Positions 9,022-17,339 of a stretch of DNA of 64,000 nucleotides are shown here, one piece after another (position 1 is the first letter of the stretch; each line of letters begins with the position of its first letter). Source of the DNA: Ruminococcus flavefaciens (GTDB lineage Bacteria; Bacillota; Clostridia; Oscillospirales; Ruminococcaceae); assembly GCA_023662725.1 (NCBI GenBank), contig JAMPIL010000001.1:580258-644257 (forward strand), read 5' to 3'. The position numbers and the translations under genes are program-made. The notes beneath the pieces were generated by a model that was given only the letters and a program-made list of their open reading frames with translations, was not told where the DNA came from and searched no databases.

Positions 9022-9083
9022 TATTACAACATCATTTGTGGTATAATTTTGTTACAATAACATAAATGGGAGAGCAGATAGTT

Positions 9084-9446
9084 ATGCAACTTTACCATCG
9101 AATCCGAGATTTGCGTGAGGATAACGACTTAACTCAGGAAGCCTTATGCAAACAATTATATATGCATAAAACCACATATACCAATTATGAACAGGGAAAG
9201 CATACTGTTCCGCTGGATTTTGCAGTTTTGATCGCTGATTTCTACGATGTAAGTCTCGACTATATTGCCGGACGTACCAACTTTCCACATGGCAGTGCAA
9301 ATCCTGAATTTTCTTTGGATGAACTGAACGTTGTTGAAAAATTTTCCTCTCTCACTGAACGAAATAAAGGCAAACTTGAACAATTCTTAGACCAACTTTA
9401 CGAACAGCAGGAACACGCTTCCTCTATTTTAAAAGAAGCAAAATAA
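9084..9446 (+). CDS. XRE-family transcriptional regulator
   Basis: The 120-residue product has an N-terminal Cro/CI-type helix-turn-helix (about residues 4-58; RIRDLREDNDLTQEAL, then YTNYEQGKHTVP). A helical C-terminal tail may dimerise. ATG 9084 is preferred because GGGAGAG lies about ten bases upstream, while the in-frame ATG at 9066 has none. TATAAT at 9042-9047 is its probable -10 box. The ACAA-N3-TTGT palindromes between it and the divergent membrane gene suggest autoregulation and control of that gene. Confidence 0.85.
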   Translation: MQLYHRIRDLREDNDLTQEALCKQLYMHKTTYTNYEQGKHTVPLDFAVLIADFYDVSLDYIAGRTNFPHGSANPEFSLDELNVVEKFSSLTERNKGKLEQFLDQLYEQQEHASSILKEAK

Positions 9447-9464
9447 AACTTTCGGTCATAAGAT

Positions 9465-9507
9465 AAAAAATTCCCCTACAGACCAAAATCCGTAGGGGAA
9501 AATTTTT
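9465..9507. terminator. Bidirectional terminator between convergent genes
   Basis: TTCCCCTAC (9471-9479) pairs with GTAGGGGAA (9492-9500). The hairpin has an A-tract on the left and a T-tract on the right, so it works on both strands for the XRE gene and the PBP gene. Confidence 0.85.
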
Positions 9508-9513
9508 CAAATC

Positions 9514-11040
9514 TTAATAGCTGAAAACGATATCGATTATGCCCTTATAGAGCTGAGCAGATTCGCTTGCAAAACTAAAGTTGAAATCCTTAGGATTCTG
9601 AATCTGCATTACGATGATATAAGAACCTCCATTTGACCGATAATCGCTGTAATCTGAGTAAACTGAGCCGTTTTGTCCGTTATCGTTATAATTTTTTATG
9701 CAGCCTGTTATGTAAAGATAATCTCCTGCACCAGTTTCGGCAGTACCTGTTTTTGCTAAGAACTGATAGCCTTCGGGAACGTAAATTCCAAGATTAGAGG
9801 CAACTCCCGACATACCGTCAAGAAGGTTCTGACGGCACTCCGGAGGAATGCTGCCAATTATCTCATATGGATCGCTTCCCTGCTCAACAACGCTGTAGAA
9901 ATCGTTTGTATCAACAACATTCTTTATAACGAACGGCTTTACCATATCGCCGAAAACGGCTTCTCTGCCCAAAGCTGCAAGATAAATCGGACAGGTTCTA
10001 ACGTAAGACTGACCGAATGCACTTCTTCTCAGATCATCGTTACAGTAAACTTCAATATTATTTTCAAGCGAACCAAAATCGCAGTATATCTCATATCCAG
10101 GACCGAAATTAAACATATTTCCCAAATCGCTTAAAACTTCCTGAGTTCCTATCTGGTCGAAAGCTTTTGCAAAGAAAATATTGCTTGAATTGACAAAAGC
10201 TGAATAAAGCGAACGTTCTGCTATCGGATAAGAATAATTCGTATCGTGATCCCAGTTTACTATAGTTGCTCCGTCATCTACCCATGTTCCGTCATCATAC
10301 AGTGAAGTTATGCCATGCTTATCGGATATGACTTCAGACATTATTTTAAAGCAAGAACCCGGAGTTGCATTCTGGAATGCCTTATTTCCGCAAGCTCCCC
10401 AGCTAAGACTGTCAACGTAACTCTGATCGGAAATAAAGCGATCCGGATCGTATGATGGATATGATACTTCGGACAAAATTGAACCGTCGTTCCTCATTAC
10501 AACAACTGAACCAACTATTCCCATATTCTGCATATACTGATAAATCGCATTCTGAACGTCCGCATCAAGAGTAAGCTGAATTGAACGTCCGATATTTTCG
10601 TTTCCATTTACCGGAGAGGGATTATTATTTCTGAGAGTTTCCTCGAAAGTTTTATCGAATCCGCCGGACATTTCAGCTAAGATATTGGCGAACGAAATCT
10701 TATAACTCTCCGAGAAAGAACGGATCTCTTTTCCTGTTTCGTCCTGCCAGCTATACATGAGAATGTCGCCATCGGAATCATACAAATTTCCTTTAATAAC
10801 AGGAGGAGCAGTTGTAGTTGTTGTCGTTGTAGTAGTTGTCGCAGAAGTAGTTGTAACGGTTGTTTCCGGTTCTGTTTTTGGCTCGGTCGTTTCATCTTCA
10901 AAATCGGAATAGCCCTTGTTCATATTCATATCCGGAGAAGAATCGCCGGCTTTTTCAACAGTTGAACTGCAAGCTGTTGAAAAGGCTAAGATCAATGCTG
11001 AAATCATGATCGAAATCGTTCTTTTTCTTTTGTTTCTCAT
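9514..11040 (-). CDS. Lipoprotein with penicillin-binding transpeptidase domain
   Basis: The 508-residue protein starts with a lipoprotein signal (AFSTAC, Cys near residue 24), a Thr-rich stalk (about 55-82) and a penicillin-binding transpeptidase domain (about 150-508). The three active-site motifs are present: SCFK (SxxK) near 228, SSN (SxN) near 287 and KTGTAE near 428. It lacks the transmembrane helix and dimerisation domain of ordinary class B PBPs, so it is a compact FtsI/PbpA-like D,D-transpeptidase on a lipid anchor. It should cross-link peptidoglycan outside the cell and bind beta-lactams. The promoter is TTGACG-N17-TATAAT at 11081-11109. Confidence 0.85.
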   Translation of the reverse strand: MRNKRKRTISIMISALILAFSTACSSTVEKAGDSSPDMNMNKGYSDFEDETTEPKTEPETTVTTTSATTTTTTTTTTAPPVIKGNLYDSDGDILMYSWQDETGKEIRSFSESYKISFANILAEMSGGFDKTFEETLRNNNPSPVNGNENIGRSIQLTLDADVQNAIYQYMQNMGIVGSVVVMRNDGSILSEVSYPSYDPDRFISDQSYVDSLSWGACGNKAFQNATPGSCFKIMSEVISDKHGITSLYDDGTWVDDGATIVNWDHDTNYSYPIAERSLYSAFVNSSNIFFAKAFDQIGTQEVLSDLGNMFNFGPGYEIYCDFGSLENNIEVYCNDDLRRSAFGQSYVRTCPIYLAALGREAVFGDMVKPFVIKNVVDTNDFYSVVEQGSDPYEIIGSIPPECRQNLLDGMSGVASNLGIYVPEGYQFLAKTGTAETGAGDYLYITGCIKNYNDNGQNGSVYSDYSDYRSNGGSYIIVMQIQNPKDFNFSFASESAQLYKGIIDIVFSY

Positions 11041-11080
11041 ATATATTATAACCCCCTCAAAGTTTTATCTTTCTTGTTTC

Positions 11081-11109
11081 ATTATACTATTTTTTTCACG
11101 CCTCGTCAA
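11081..11109 (-). promoter_or_regulatory. Sigma-A promoter of the PBP lipoprotein
   Basis: The minus strand reads TTGACG (11109-11104), 17 bases, TATAAT (11086-11081). Confidence 0.75.
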
Positions 11110-11182
11110 CCGAAAACGACAGATTTTGCAGATTGTATTCACTTTGTAATATATCTTTTACAATTTCTTTTCATTTTCTTCA

Positions 11183-11538
11183 GGATAACAGCATTTAATT
11201 TTTATCATGCTTATTAAGCGGACTTTGTTTCTTTGATTCCTTGCTAAAAGTAGTTATTTACATCTTGGCATTTTGCCTAAATTATTACCGATACCTCTTT
11301 TCGGGGTATCTGTAATAATTTAATTGTGGGTTTCCAAAGGGTGACTCCCCACAGTGTAGAGAGTTGTCGGCTTGCCGATAGAGTGGACGGGCGTCAGTTA
11401 TGCGAGGCTCACTTTGGCAGGGAGAAAGGGTGCCCAGTGGACACCTCTGCGAAGCAGAAGCACCGACCAAACCGACAATTTAGACTTAAGGTGACAGCAT
11501 CCCCTTTAGAATGTTTAGCAAAATTAAATGCTGTTACC
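11183..11538 (+). repeat. Structured repeat family, copy A (candidate ncRNA)
   Basis: This 356-bp non-coding element is closed by a long-range helix (11183-11202 with 11520-11538, about 19 pairs with one bulge). Inside are an AT-rich hairpin (11279-11321), a GTGGG/CCCAC stem enclosing TTTCCAAAGGGTGA, a GTCGG/CCGA(C/T) hairpin, a TCTGC-GAA-GCAGA hairpin, repeated ACCGAC motifs and a terminal hairpin with loop CAGCA (11488-11506). Copies at 19640 and 34030 keep the pairings with changed bases. Orientation was set by the shared sequence order. The family was not recognised. An ORF at 11326-11616 is incidental. Confidence 0.7.
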
Positions 11539-11640
11539 ATGAGTTTATCGATGATCGCCTTGATTTTACAAATCGTTTATGATATACTAAAAGCAAAGTT
11601 TTTAATGGCAATATAGTAAACCAGAAAGGTCTGAGAAATT

Positions 11641-12993
11641 ATGACAGACACAGAAATTGCAAAACTTATCGCACAAAAGGCAGCAGAACTGGACGGAGAA
11701 GTTTACTTTGTAGGCGGTTACGTCCGTGACAAGATTTTAAATCGGGCGAATAAGGATATTGATATTGAGATCCATGGTATCACTCCAACACAATTGGAAC
11801 AGCTCCTTGATTCTATTGGTGAGTGTATCAAAATCGGCAAAAGTTTCGGAATCTACGGTTTAAAGGGGTATTCCATAGACATTGCACTCCCCCGTACTGA
11901 ACGGCTGATAGGCATCGGACATAAAGATTTCGAAATTACTGCCGATCCTTTTATGGGTACTTGCGAGGCAGCAAGGCGGAGGGATTTTACCATAAATGCT
12001 CTGATGGAGAACGTTCTCACGGGCGAGATCATCGACCATTTCGGCGGACAGACAGACTTGCGGAAAGGAGTACTTCGTCATATTGACGATATCACCTTTG
12101 CAGAAGATCCCCTTCGAGTTCTCAGAGCAGCACAGTTTGCTGCAAGATTCGATTTTACAATTACGGATGAAACTGTCGCTCTTTGCCGTAATATCGACTT
12201 ATCTGCACTTTCGGGCGAACGTATCATGCTGGAAATGGAAAAGGCTCTGCTGAAATCGGACAAACCGTCTGTATTCTTTAATCAGATGAAGCATATGAAA
12301 CAGCTGGACTTCTGGTTTCCTGAGCTGAAATCGCTCATAGGACTTCCGCAGAATCAACAGCATCACCGTGAAGGCGATACATGGACGCATACGATGATGG
12401 TACTGGACGAGGCGGCGAAAAGAAGGCATAGCGCACGGTATCCACTGGGATTCATGATTTCCGCACTCTGTCATGATTTCGGCAAAGCAGTCTGCACAAC
12501 AGAAGTAAACGGCGTGATTCATTCCTACAGTCACGAAACAGAGGGATTACCGTTGGTGCAGCAGTTTCTTGAACGCATCACAACAGAAACGAAGCTGATA
12601 AAGTATGTTCTGAATATGACTGAACTGCATATGATTCCCAATATTATGTCAGGAGCAAGATCAAAGCTGAAATCCACCAACAAGCTGTTTGATTCCGCAG
12701 TCGAACCTTTTGACCTGATACAGCTAAGTATCTGCGACAGTCTCGGCAAGATTCCGCAGCGTAACGATTCGGAAGAATTTCTCATGCAGAGATATCATAA
12801 ATTCAGGGAAATAATGTCAAGACCATATGTCATGGGCAGAGATCTGATAGAAGCCGGTTTAAAACCATGCGAGCAGTTTTCTGACATTCTTGCATATGCC
12901 CATAAACTACGGCTTGCAGGTTGTGATAAGGACAATACGCTCCGACAAAGCATTGCTTATGCCAAAAAAGTATTAAAGGTGAACATAAGTTAA
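11641..12993 (+). CDS. cca: CCA-adding enzyme / tRNA nucleotidyltransferase with HD domain
   Basis: The 450-residue protein has the polymerase-beta head: YFVGGYVRDKIL near residue 22, DIDIEIHG with the metal-binding Asp pair, and RRRDFTINAL. An RNA-binding region follows (EDPLRVLRAAQFAAR), then an HD phosphohydrolase domain (HTMMV near 255, CHDFGK near 282). It adds or repairs the 3' CCA end of tRNA in the cytoplasm. The start follows AGAAAGG. It is a single-gene unit between repeat copy A and a terminator. The poly(A) polymerase alternative is less likely in a Firmicute with the HD domain. Confidence 0.93.
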   Translation: MTDTEIAKLIAQKAAELDGEVYFVGGYVRDKILNRANKDIDIEIHGITPTQLEQLLDSIGECIKIGKSFGIYGLKGYSIDIALPRTERLIGIGHKDFEITADPFMGTCEAARRRDFTINALMENVLTGEIIDHFGGQTDLRKGVLRHIDDITFAEDPLRVLRAAQFAARFDFTITDETVALCRNIDLSALSGERIMLEMEKALLKSDKPSVFFNQMKHMKQLDFWFPELKSLIGLPQNQQHHREGDTWTHTMMVLDEAAKRRHSARYPLGFMISALCHDFGKAVCTTEVNGVIHSYSHETEGLPLVQQFLERITTETKLIKYVLNMTELHMIPNIMSGARSKLKSTNKLFDSAVEPFDLIQLSICDSLGKIPQRNDSEEFLMQRYHKFREIMSRPYVMGRDLIEAGLKPCEQFSDILAYAHKLRLAGCDKDNTLRQSIAYAKKVLKVNIS

Positions 12994-13012
12994 TTTATGT
13001 AAAACAAAATGC

Positions 13013-13053
13013 AAACCGCATTCACTCTGGATCAAGGGTAAATGCGGTTTTTA
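13013..13053 (+). terminator. Terminator after the CCA enzyme gene
   Basis: AAACCGCATT (13013-13022) pairs with AATGCGGTTT (13041-13050), followed by more T residues. Confidence 0.8.
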
Positions 13054-13073
13054 TCCATAACTATAGCAATAAC

Positions 13074-13102
13074 TTGAAAGGCTCTCAGATATGTGATATA
13101 AT
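13074..13102 (+). promoter_or_regulatory. Promoter of the fluoride-channel gene
   Basis: TTGAAA (13074-13079), 17 bases, TATAAT (13097-13102). The leader to the ATG is about 60 bases and I could not find the fluoride riboswitch in it. Confidence 0.75.
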
Positions 13103-13162
13103 GATTGTTACCAGCCCAAATTTACAATTGTACTTTTGAATTCAAAATGATTTGAGGTAAAC

Positions 13163-13525
13163 ATGAAATTTTTATTTGTAGCTCTTGGCGGAGCAATAGG
13201 AGCGATGGGAAGGTATGCAATAAGCCTTATCCCGATAAAAAACGAATTTCCCCTATTGACATTGATGACAAATATTGTCGGCGCTGTCATGATAGGATTT
13301 ATAGTCGGCTTAGCGAGCGAAAAAGACGATGTTTCTCCGAATACGGTGTTATTCTGGAAAACAGGTATCTGCGGCGGCTTTACAACATTTTCAACCTTTT
13401 CTCTTGAAGCGGTTACACTGCTTGAAAACAAGTCATTTTTGTCAGGCGGAATTTACATTGTATTGAGTGTGATTGGCTGTATTATAGGCGTATGGATCGG
13501 GAAAAAGCTGTCTACGCTTATCTGA
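13163..13525 (+). CDS. crcB: CrcB/Fluc fluoride channel
   Basis: The 120-residue protein has four hydrophobic helices and the family motifs GGAIGAMGRY near the start, TNIVGAVMIG in helix 2 and GGFTTFSTFS in helix 3 (the Na-site and pore-lining region). Fluc proteins form dual-topology dimers that export fluoride. GAGGT precedes the ATG. Families with paired crcB genes exist, but only one copy is seen here. Confidence 0.92.
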   Translation: MKFLFVALGGAIGAMGRYAISLIPIKNEFPLLTLMTNIVGAVMIGFIVGLASEKDDVSPNTVLFWKTGICGGFTTFSTFSLEAVTLLENKSFLSGGIYIVLSVIGCIIGVWIGKKLSTLI

Positions 13526-13555
13526 TAAATCACTACAATGAAAGAAGTCAACATT

Positions 13556-14398
13556 ATGATAAAAGATTTTGAAATAATAAAACAACTTGTAGGAAAAGAT
13601 ATTACAGAAGAAGAACTGAAATATGTTGACTGCTATGTCAGACCTCAGTTCGGACTTTTCATTCCTATAGCAGGTCCATGCGGATATGCCGCCAAGAACA
13701 ATCATACACATCCGTCATACATGATAGTGATCTATTTTGGAGAAAATACGGAGAAAAGATTCCACTATCATGCAGAAATAACATCCCCAGAAATTCCTCA
13801 TAATGATAAAACAGGACAGCATTATTATTGCCTTTTAATTGAAAAGGAGTATTTTGAAAAACGCTACAATCTGTATTCCGACTATATGCCTGTTTTCAGG
13901 GAGCATTCTTTTGAGCTGTGCAGTGATATATTGAAAACAGTGAATACGTTTGCGTTTGAATACAGTAAGTCTATGCTGAATTCCGATATTACGCTTGACG
14001 CAAACAGCGAAATAATCACACACTGGATCATCCGCAGTATTTTCGGCGAGACTCTTGATCTGAGAGCGATATCCAACGACTATTCCGTGGCAAGAGCGCA
14101 GCATTATATGGAACAGCACTATGCAGAAAATATCACTGTTGCAAAACTGGCAGAATTGGGGTATGTTTCTCCGTCATGCTTTAATCGTAAATTCAAAAAA
14201 GGGGTCGGGATAACACCTATTGAATATCTGATAGGCATAAGAATTAAATCCGCAAAAATCTTGCTGAGAAGAAAAGAGATTCCCATGACTGATATTGCAA
14301 TGCGCTGCGGATTCGGCAGCAGTGCGCATTTTTCTTCCTGTTTTCAAAGCAGAATGGGCATAACTCCCACGGAATACAGGGAAAAATTCAAATCTTAA
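13556..14398 (+). CDS. AraC-family transcriptional regulator
   Basis: The protein (280 residues from ATG 13556; an in-frame ATG at 13538 is possible but has no visible ribosome site) has a cupin-type sensor half and a C-terminal pair of AraC helix-turn-helix motifs (about 180-280). VAKLAELGYVSPSCFNRKFK forms the first and IAMRCGFGSSAHFSSCF the second. It probably binds a small ligand and activates a nearby or distant operon; the target is not evident here. It lies 30 bases downstream of crcB and ends at a strong terminator. Confidence 0.88.
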   Translation: MIKDFEIIKQLVGKDITEEELKYVDCYVRPQFGLFIPIAGPCGYAAKNNHTHPSYMIVIYFGENTEKRFHYHAEITSPEIPHNDKTGQHYYCLLIEKEYFEKRYNLYSDYMPVFREHSFELCSDILKTVNTFAFEYSKSMLNSDITLDANSEIITHWIIRSIFGETLDLRAISNDYSVARAQHYMEQHYAENITVAKLAELGYVSPSCFNRKFKKGVGITPIEYLIGIRIKSAKILLRRKEIPMTDIAMRCGFGSSAHFSSCFQSRMGITPTEYREKFKS

Positions 14399-14405
14399 TT
14401 TGTGT

Positions 14406-14462
14406 CCACGAAGCGTAGAATTGCCTGTTTTGCGTGATTCTACGGCTCGTGGGTTTCTTTTT
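14406..14462 (+). terminator. Terminator after the AraC gene
   Basis: Arms 14406-14421 and 14437-14452 pair over 16 bases with two mismatches, followed by GTTTCTTTTTT. Confidence 0.8.
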
Positions 14463-14507
14463 TGGCAGGGATGTGGTATCATTTTGATGAAAGGAGGTAA
14501 GCAGACA

Positions 14508-15119
14508 ATGGATCAGATCAAAACAGGAAAATTCATTGCTCAGATGCGTAAGGAACAAGGACTTACTCAAAGTCAACTTGCCGATAAGCTTTTTATCAGC
14601 AATAAGACTATCTCAAAATAGGAAACAGGAAAAGGATTGCCAGAGGTTTCCCTTATGCTTCCTCTTTGTGAAATTCTCGGAATCAATGTCAACGAGCTGC
14701 TCACGGGAGAAAAAATATCAATTGCAGAATACAAGGAAAAGGCGGAGGAAAATATGATGAATTTAGTACATGAAGCTCAGGAGAGCAGAAAGAAAATTAT
14801 TATCTCGGCGGTTGTGGCGTTTTTATCAGTCATATCTGCAGTGCCGCTTATATTAGTCTCAGGAATATTTGAAATGCCTATAGCCGCAAGGATTGCACTC
14901 ATTGCAATCGCTATCACGGTCATCATCATAGGCATTGCAGTTGCCTGTATTCTCGACAGAGAAGCTGGAGCCTTTGAGTGCAGCAAATGTCAGACACGAT
15001 TCGTACCAACGATGTCTGCATACTTCAATGCTGCTCATACCATCACAAGAAGAAGGCTGAAATGTCCGAACTGCGGCTGTAAAAGCTATTGTAAGCACGT
15101 TCTTACAAAAAGCAAATGA
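14508..15119 (+). pseudogene. XRE regulator with membrane tail, broken by an in-frame TAG
   Basis: From ATG 14508 (AAAGGAGG upstream) the frame reads MDQIKTGKFIAQMRKEQG, then the helix-turn-helix up to NKTISK. TAG (14619-14621) follows where relatives have the Trp of the ISKWE motif, so a TGG-to-TAG change is the simplest explanation. The same frame continues without another stop to 15119: rest of the helix-turn-helix (LPEVSLMLPLCEILGINVNELL), two hydrophobic segments and a zinc-ribbon end with CxxC pairs. The intact protein would be about 203 residues. Readthrough or internal initiation at 14637 cannot be excluded. Confidence 0.82.
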
Positions 15120-15232
15120 TAGTAGTATTATGAAAATGTCTGAAAGTATTCTGAAAGCTCTGATTTCTATAAATGTGATATAATCATTGTATCAGCTGTT
15201 ACTACATCAGAATATCAGAAAGGATGATTTCA

Positions 15233-15652
15233 ATGACGGCACAGGAAATGTATCAGCTTATGAATGCAAATCCCGCATTTCACCTTGCAACTATGGATGG
15301 TGACCAGCCAAGAGTGAGAGGGATGCTTTTATTCCGGGCAGACGAAAACGGAATACTGTTTCACACGGCTTCAACAAAGGAGGTTTTTGCTCAGATCAAG
15401 AAAAATCCCAAGGCAGAGATGTGCTTCTCTTGCAATGGAACTCAGATAAAAGTGACAGGCGTTCTGGAACAGGTTTTGGATGAAAAACTGAAAGAGGAGA
15501 TTTTTGCTCACCCCACAAGAAAGTTCCTGCAAGCGTGGAGAGAAAATGGAATTGATGATCTTTTGCAGATTTTCGTTATGAAGCATTGCACTGCTGTCAC
15601 ATGGACAATGGAAACAAATTTTGCTCCCAAAGAACCGGTTGAGCTTTTCTGA
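15233..15652 (+). CDS. Pyridoxamine 5'-phosphate oxidase-like flavoprotein
   Basis: The start is ATG 15233, because AGAAAGG at 15217-15223 abuts the earlier ATG at 15224 and is correctly spaced only for the second. The 139-residue protein is a split-barrel PNPOx-like domain (MDGDQPRVRGMLLFRAD, then FHTASTKEVFAQIKKNP), a family that binds FMN or F420/haem and acts as an oxidoreductase. The substrate cannot be read from the sequence. A related split-barrel is fused to a DUF3795 domain at 17800. Confidence 0.82.
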   Translation: MTAQEMYQLMNANPAFHLATMDGDQPRVRGMLLFRADENGILFHTASTKEVFAQIKKNPKAEMCFSCNGTQIKVTGVLEQVLDEKLKEEIFAHPTRKFLQAWRENGIDDLLQIFVMKHCTAVTWTMETNFAPKEPVELF

Positions 15653-15746
15653 AAATTGAATCGAAAATGGTACATATTTGCTGACTTCAATTCATAGTAT
15701 ATAAATAGAAAACATTATTCTCTGTAAATGAAAATAAGAGGTCATC

Positions 15747-15797
15747 ATGAATACATATAATTTTGCAAACAATCCGGTTGACGGGAACGGCACTTGA
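15747..15797 (+). CDS. Possible 16-codon small ORF ending in a terminator
   Basis: ATG 15747 has AGAGG nine bases upstream and reads MNTYNFANNPVDGNGT before TGA. The stop lies inside the left arm of a terminator hairpin. It may be a leader peptide or a leftover 5' gene end; no homologue is recognised. Confidence 0.25.
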   Translation: MNTYNFANNPVDGNGT

Positions 15798-15820
15798 ATC
15801 AGGTTCAAGTGCCGTTTTTT
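15787..15820 (+). terminator. Terminator upstream of the GNAT gene
   Basis: ACGGCACTTGAA (15787-15798) pairs perfectly with TTCAAGTGCCGT (15804-15815), followed by TTTTTT. Confidence 0.85.
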
Positions 15821-15876
15821 CGTGACCAGAAATGCTTGATTTTTTATGAAATATATGTTATTATGGATTTGAAAAA

Positions 15877-16365
15877 TTGGAGTTGATACAATATGACAAT
15901 AAACTTGCAATCAGCCATGTGTACGAAGAAAGCTGGAAATATGCTTATAAAGATATTATTCCGCAAAGTTTTCTTGATAGTATCCCTACAGGTAAATGGG
16001 CTTCAAATCTGGATAAAAACGGCAGAAAAACATTGATAATGCTTGAGAATAATAAAATTATCGGAACTTCAAGTTTCTGCGAATCCCGTTTCTCCGAATT
16101 TCAGGGAATGGGAGAAATTATTTCTATTTATCTTTTACCGCAGTACATCGGAAAAGGATATGGAACTAACATGCTTCATGTCGCAATAGACGAATTGAAA
16201 AAGTTAGGCTATAATGAAATATTTCTATGGGTATTGGAAGAGAACTACCCTGCAATAAAATTTTACGAAAAAAACGGCTTTATAAAAACCGATAAAATTC
16301 TTGATGATAATATCGGCGGCAAACCGCTTCGTGAAATTCAGTACTTTTATAAAATTAGGGTGTGA
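15877..16365 (+). CDS. GNAT-family N-acetyltransferase
   Basis: The readable frame (162 residues from TTG 15877) contains the acetyl-CoA loop LLPQYIGKGYGTNML and the C-terminal WVLEENYPAIKFYEKNGF typical of GNAT enzymes. The N-terminus (AISHVYEESWKYAYKDIIP) matches this subgroup but looks a few residues short, and no in-frame ATG exists. A TTG start, or a small lesion just upstream (an ATG at 15864 is out of frame), are both possible. The acceptor substrate is unknown. The stop is 3 bases before the WYL regulator gene. Confidence 0.78.
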   Translation: MELIQYDNKLAISHVYEESWKYAYKDIIPQSFLDSIPTGKWASNLDKNGRKTLIMLENNKIIGTSSFCESRFSEFQGMGEIISIYLLPQYIGKGYGTNMLHVAIDELKKLGYNEIFLWVLEENYPAIKFYEKNGFIKTDKILDDNIGGKPLREIQYFYKIRV

Positions 16366-16368
16366 AAT

Positions 16369-17277
16369 ATGAAAATTGACCGTGTTATCGGAATCTTGTC
16401 CATTCTTCTACAAAGGGAAAAAGTGACGGCATCAGAGCTTGCTGAAAAATTTGAAGTATCACGTCGCACAATTATCCGTGATATTGAAGAAATCAACAAA
16501 GCTGGGATTCCCATTGTCACATTTCAGGGACAAGGCGGCGGAATATCTATTATGGATGGGTTCAGACTGGATCGTACGCTCCTTTCAAACGACGACATGA
16601 AAGCGATCCTTTCAGGCTTGAAAAGTCTCGACAGCGTAAGCGATACAAAGCGTTACAGTCAGCTTATCAGCAAGCTTTCAGCAGAAAATCCTGATACGAT
16701 AAATATGGGAAATCAGATCATCATCGACCTTTCTTCATGGGATAAAGCCGCCGTTTCGGATAAGATAGAACTGATTAAAAATGCCATAGACAGCCGTCTG
16801 AAAATCAGATTCACTTATTTTTCTCCCATGGGTGAAACCGGCCGTGAGATTGAGCCGTATCATTTGGTTTTTCAATGGTCAAGCTGGTATGTGTGGGGGT
16901 ACTGCACTCTGCGAAACGATTACCGGATGTTCAAGCTCACTCGTCTTACCAGCCTTGAGTGTACGAATGAACCGTGCGAATTGCGTGAAGTTCCAGAATA
17001 CACCTGCGATAAGCTGCGTCATACTAAAGGTGAAATTGAAGTGACAGTAAAATTTGACAAATCTTTGAAATGGCGCATTATAGACGAATTCGGCACAGAA
17101 CTTCCTCAGTTTGACGAGAACGGAGATATTCTGCTTACTTTTACATGGTCTGATATTCCGTCGTTTTACAGTTATATTCTGTCGTTCGGAGATAAGGCGG
17201 AGATACTTTCGCCAAAGGAGTATTGCAGCGAATTTCATGAGCTGGTGAAAAGAATTTCGGAAAAATATGAAACATGA
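16369..17277 (+). CDS. HTH/WYL-domain transcriptional regulator
   Basis: The 302-residue protein starts with a DeoR-like helix-turn-helix (about 1-60, TASELAEKFEVSRRTIIRDIEEI). A central WYL domain (about 140-210, EPYHLVFQWSSWYVWGYC) and a WCX C-terminal extension follow. WYL proteins sense nucleotide or other ligands and regulate stress and defence genes. It is followed by four genes in the same direction that pair GyrI-like and DUF3795 domains, its likely targets. Confidence 0.9.
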   Translation: MKIDRVIGILSILLQREKVTASELAEKFEVSRRTIIRDIEEINKAGIPIVTFQGQGGGISIMDGFRLDRTLLSNDDMKAILSGLKSLDSVSDTKRYSQLISKLSAENPDTINMGNQIIIDLSSWDKAAVSDKIELIKNAIDSRLKIRFTYFSPMGETGREIEPYHLVFQWSSWYVWGYCTLRNDYRMFKLTRLTSLECTNEPCELREVPEYTCDKLRHTKGEIEVTVKFDKSLKWRIIDEFGTELPQFDENGDILLTFTWSDIPSFYSYILSFGDKAEILSPKEYCSEFHELVKRISEKYET

Positions 17278-17339
17278 CATACAGTTGTCACATTTGGTGT
17301 GGTATACTCAAATCATCAAATATGAAATGAGGTACTACC

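Noticed and set aside
11326-11616. Open frame across repeat copy A
   Set aside because: It lies entirely over a structured non-coding repeat and is not kept in copies B or C.
13080-13162. Fluoride riboswitch upstream of crcB
   Set aside because: The leader is only about 60 bases and I could not find the conserved riboswitch core.
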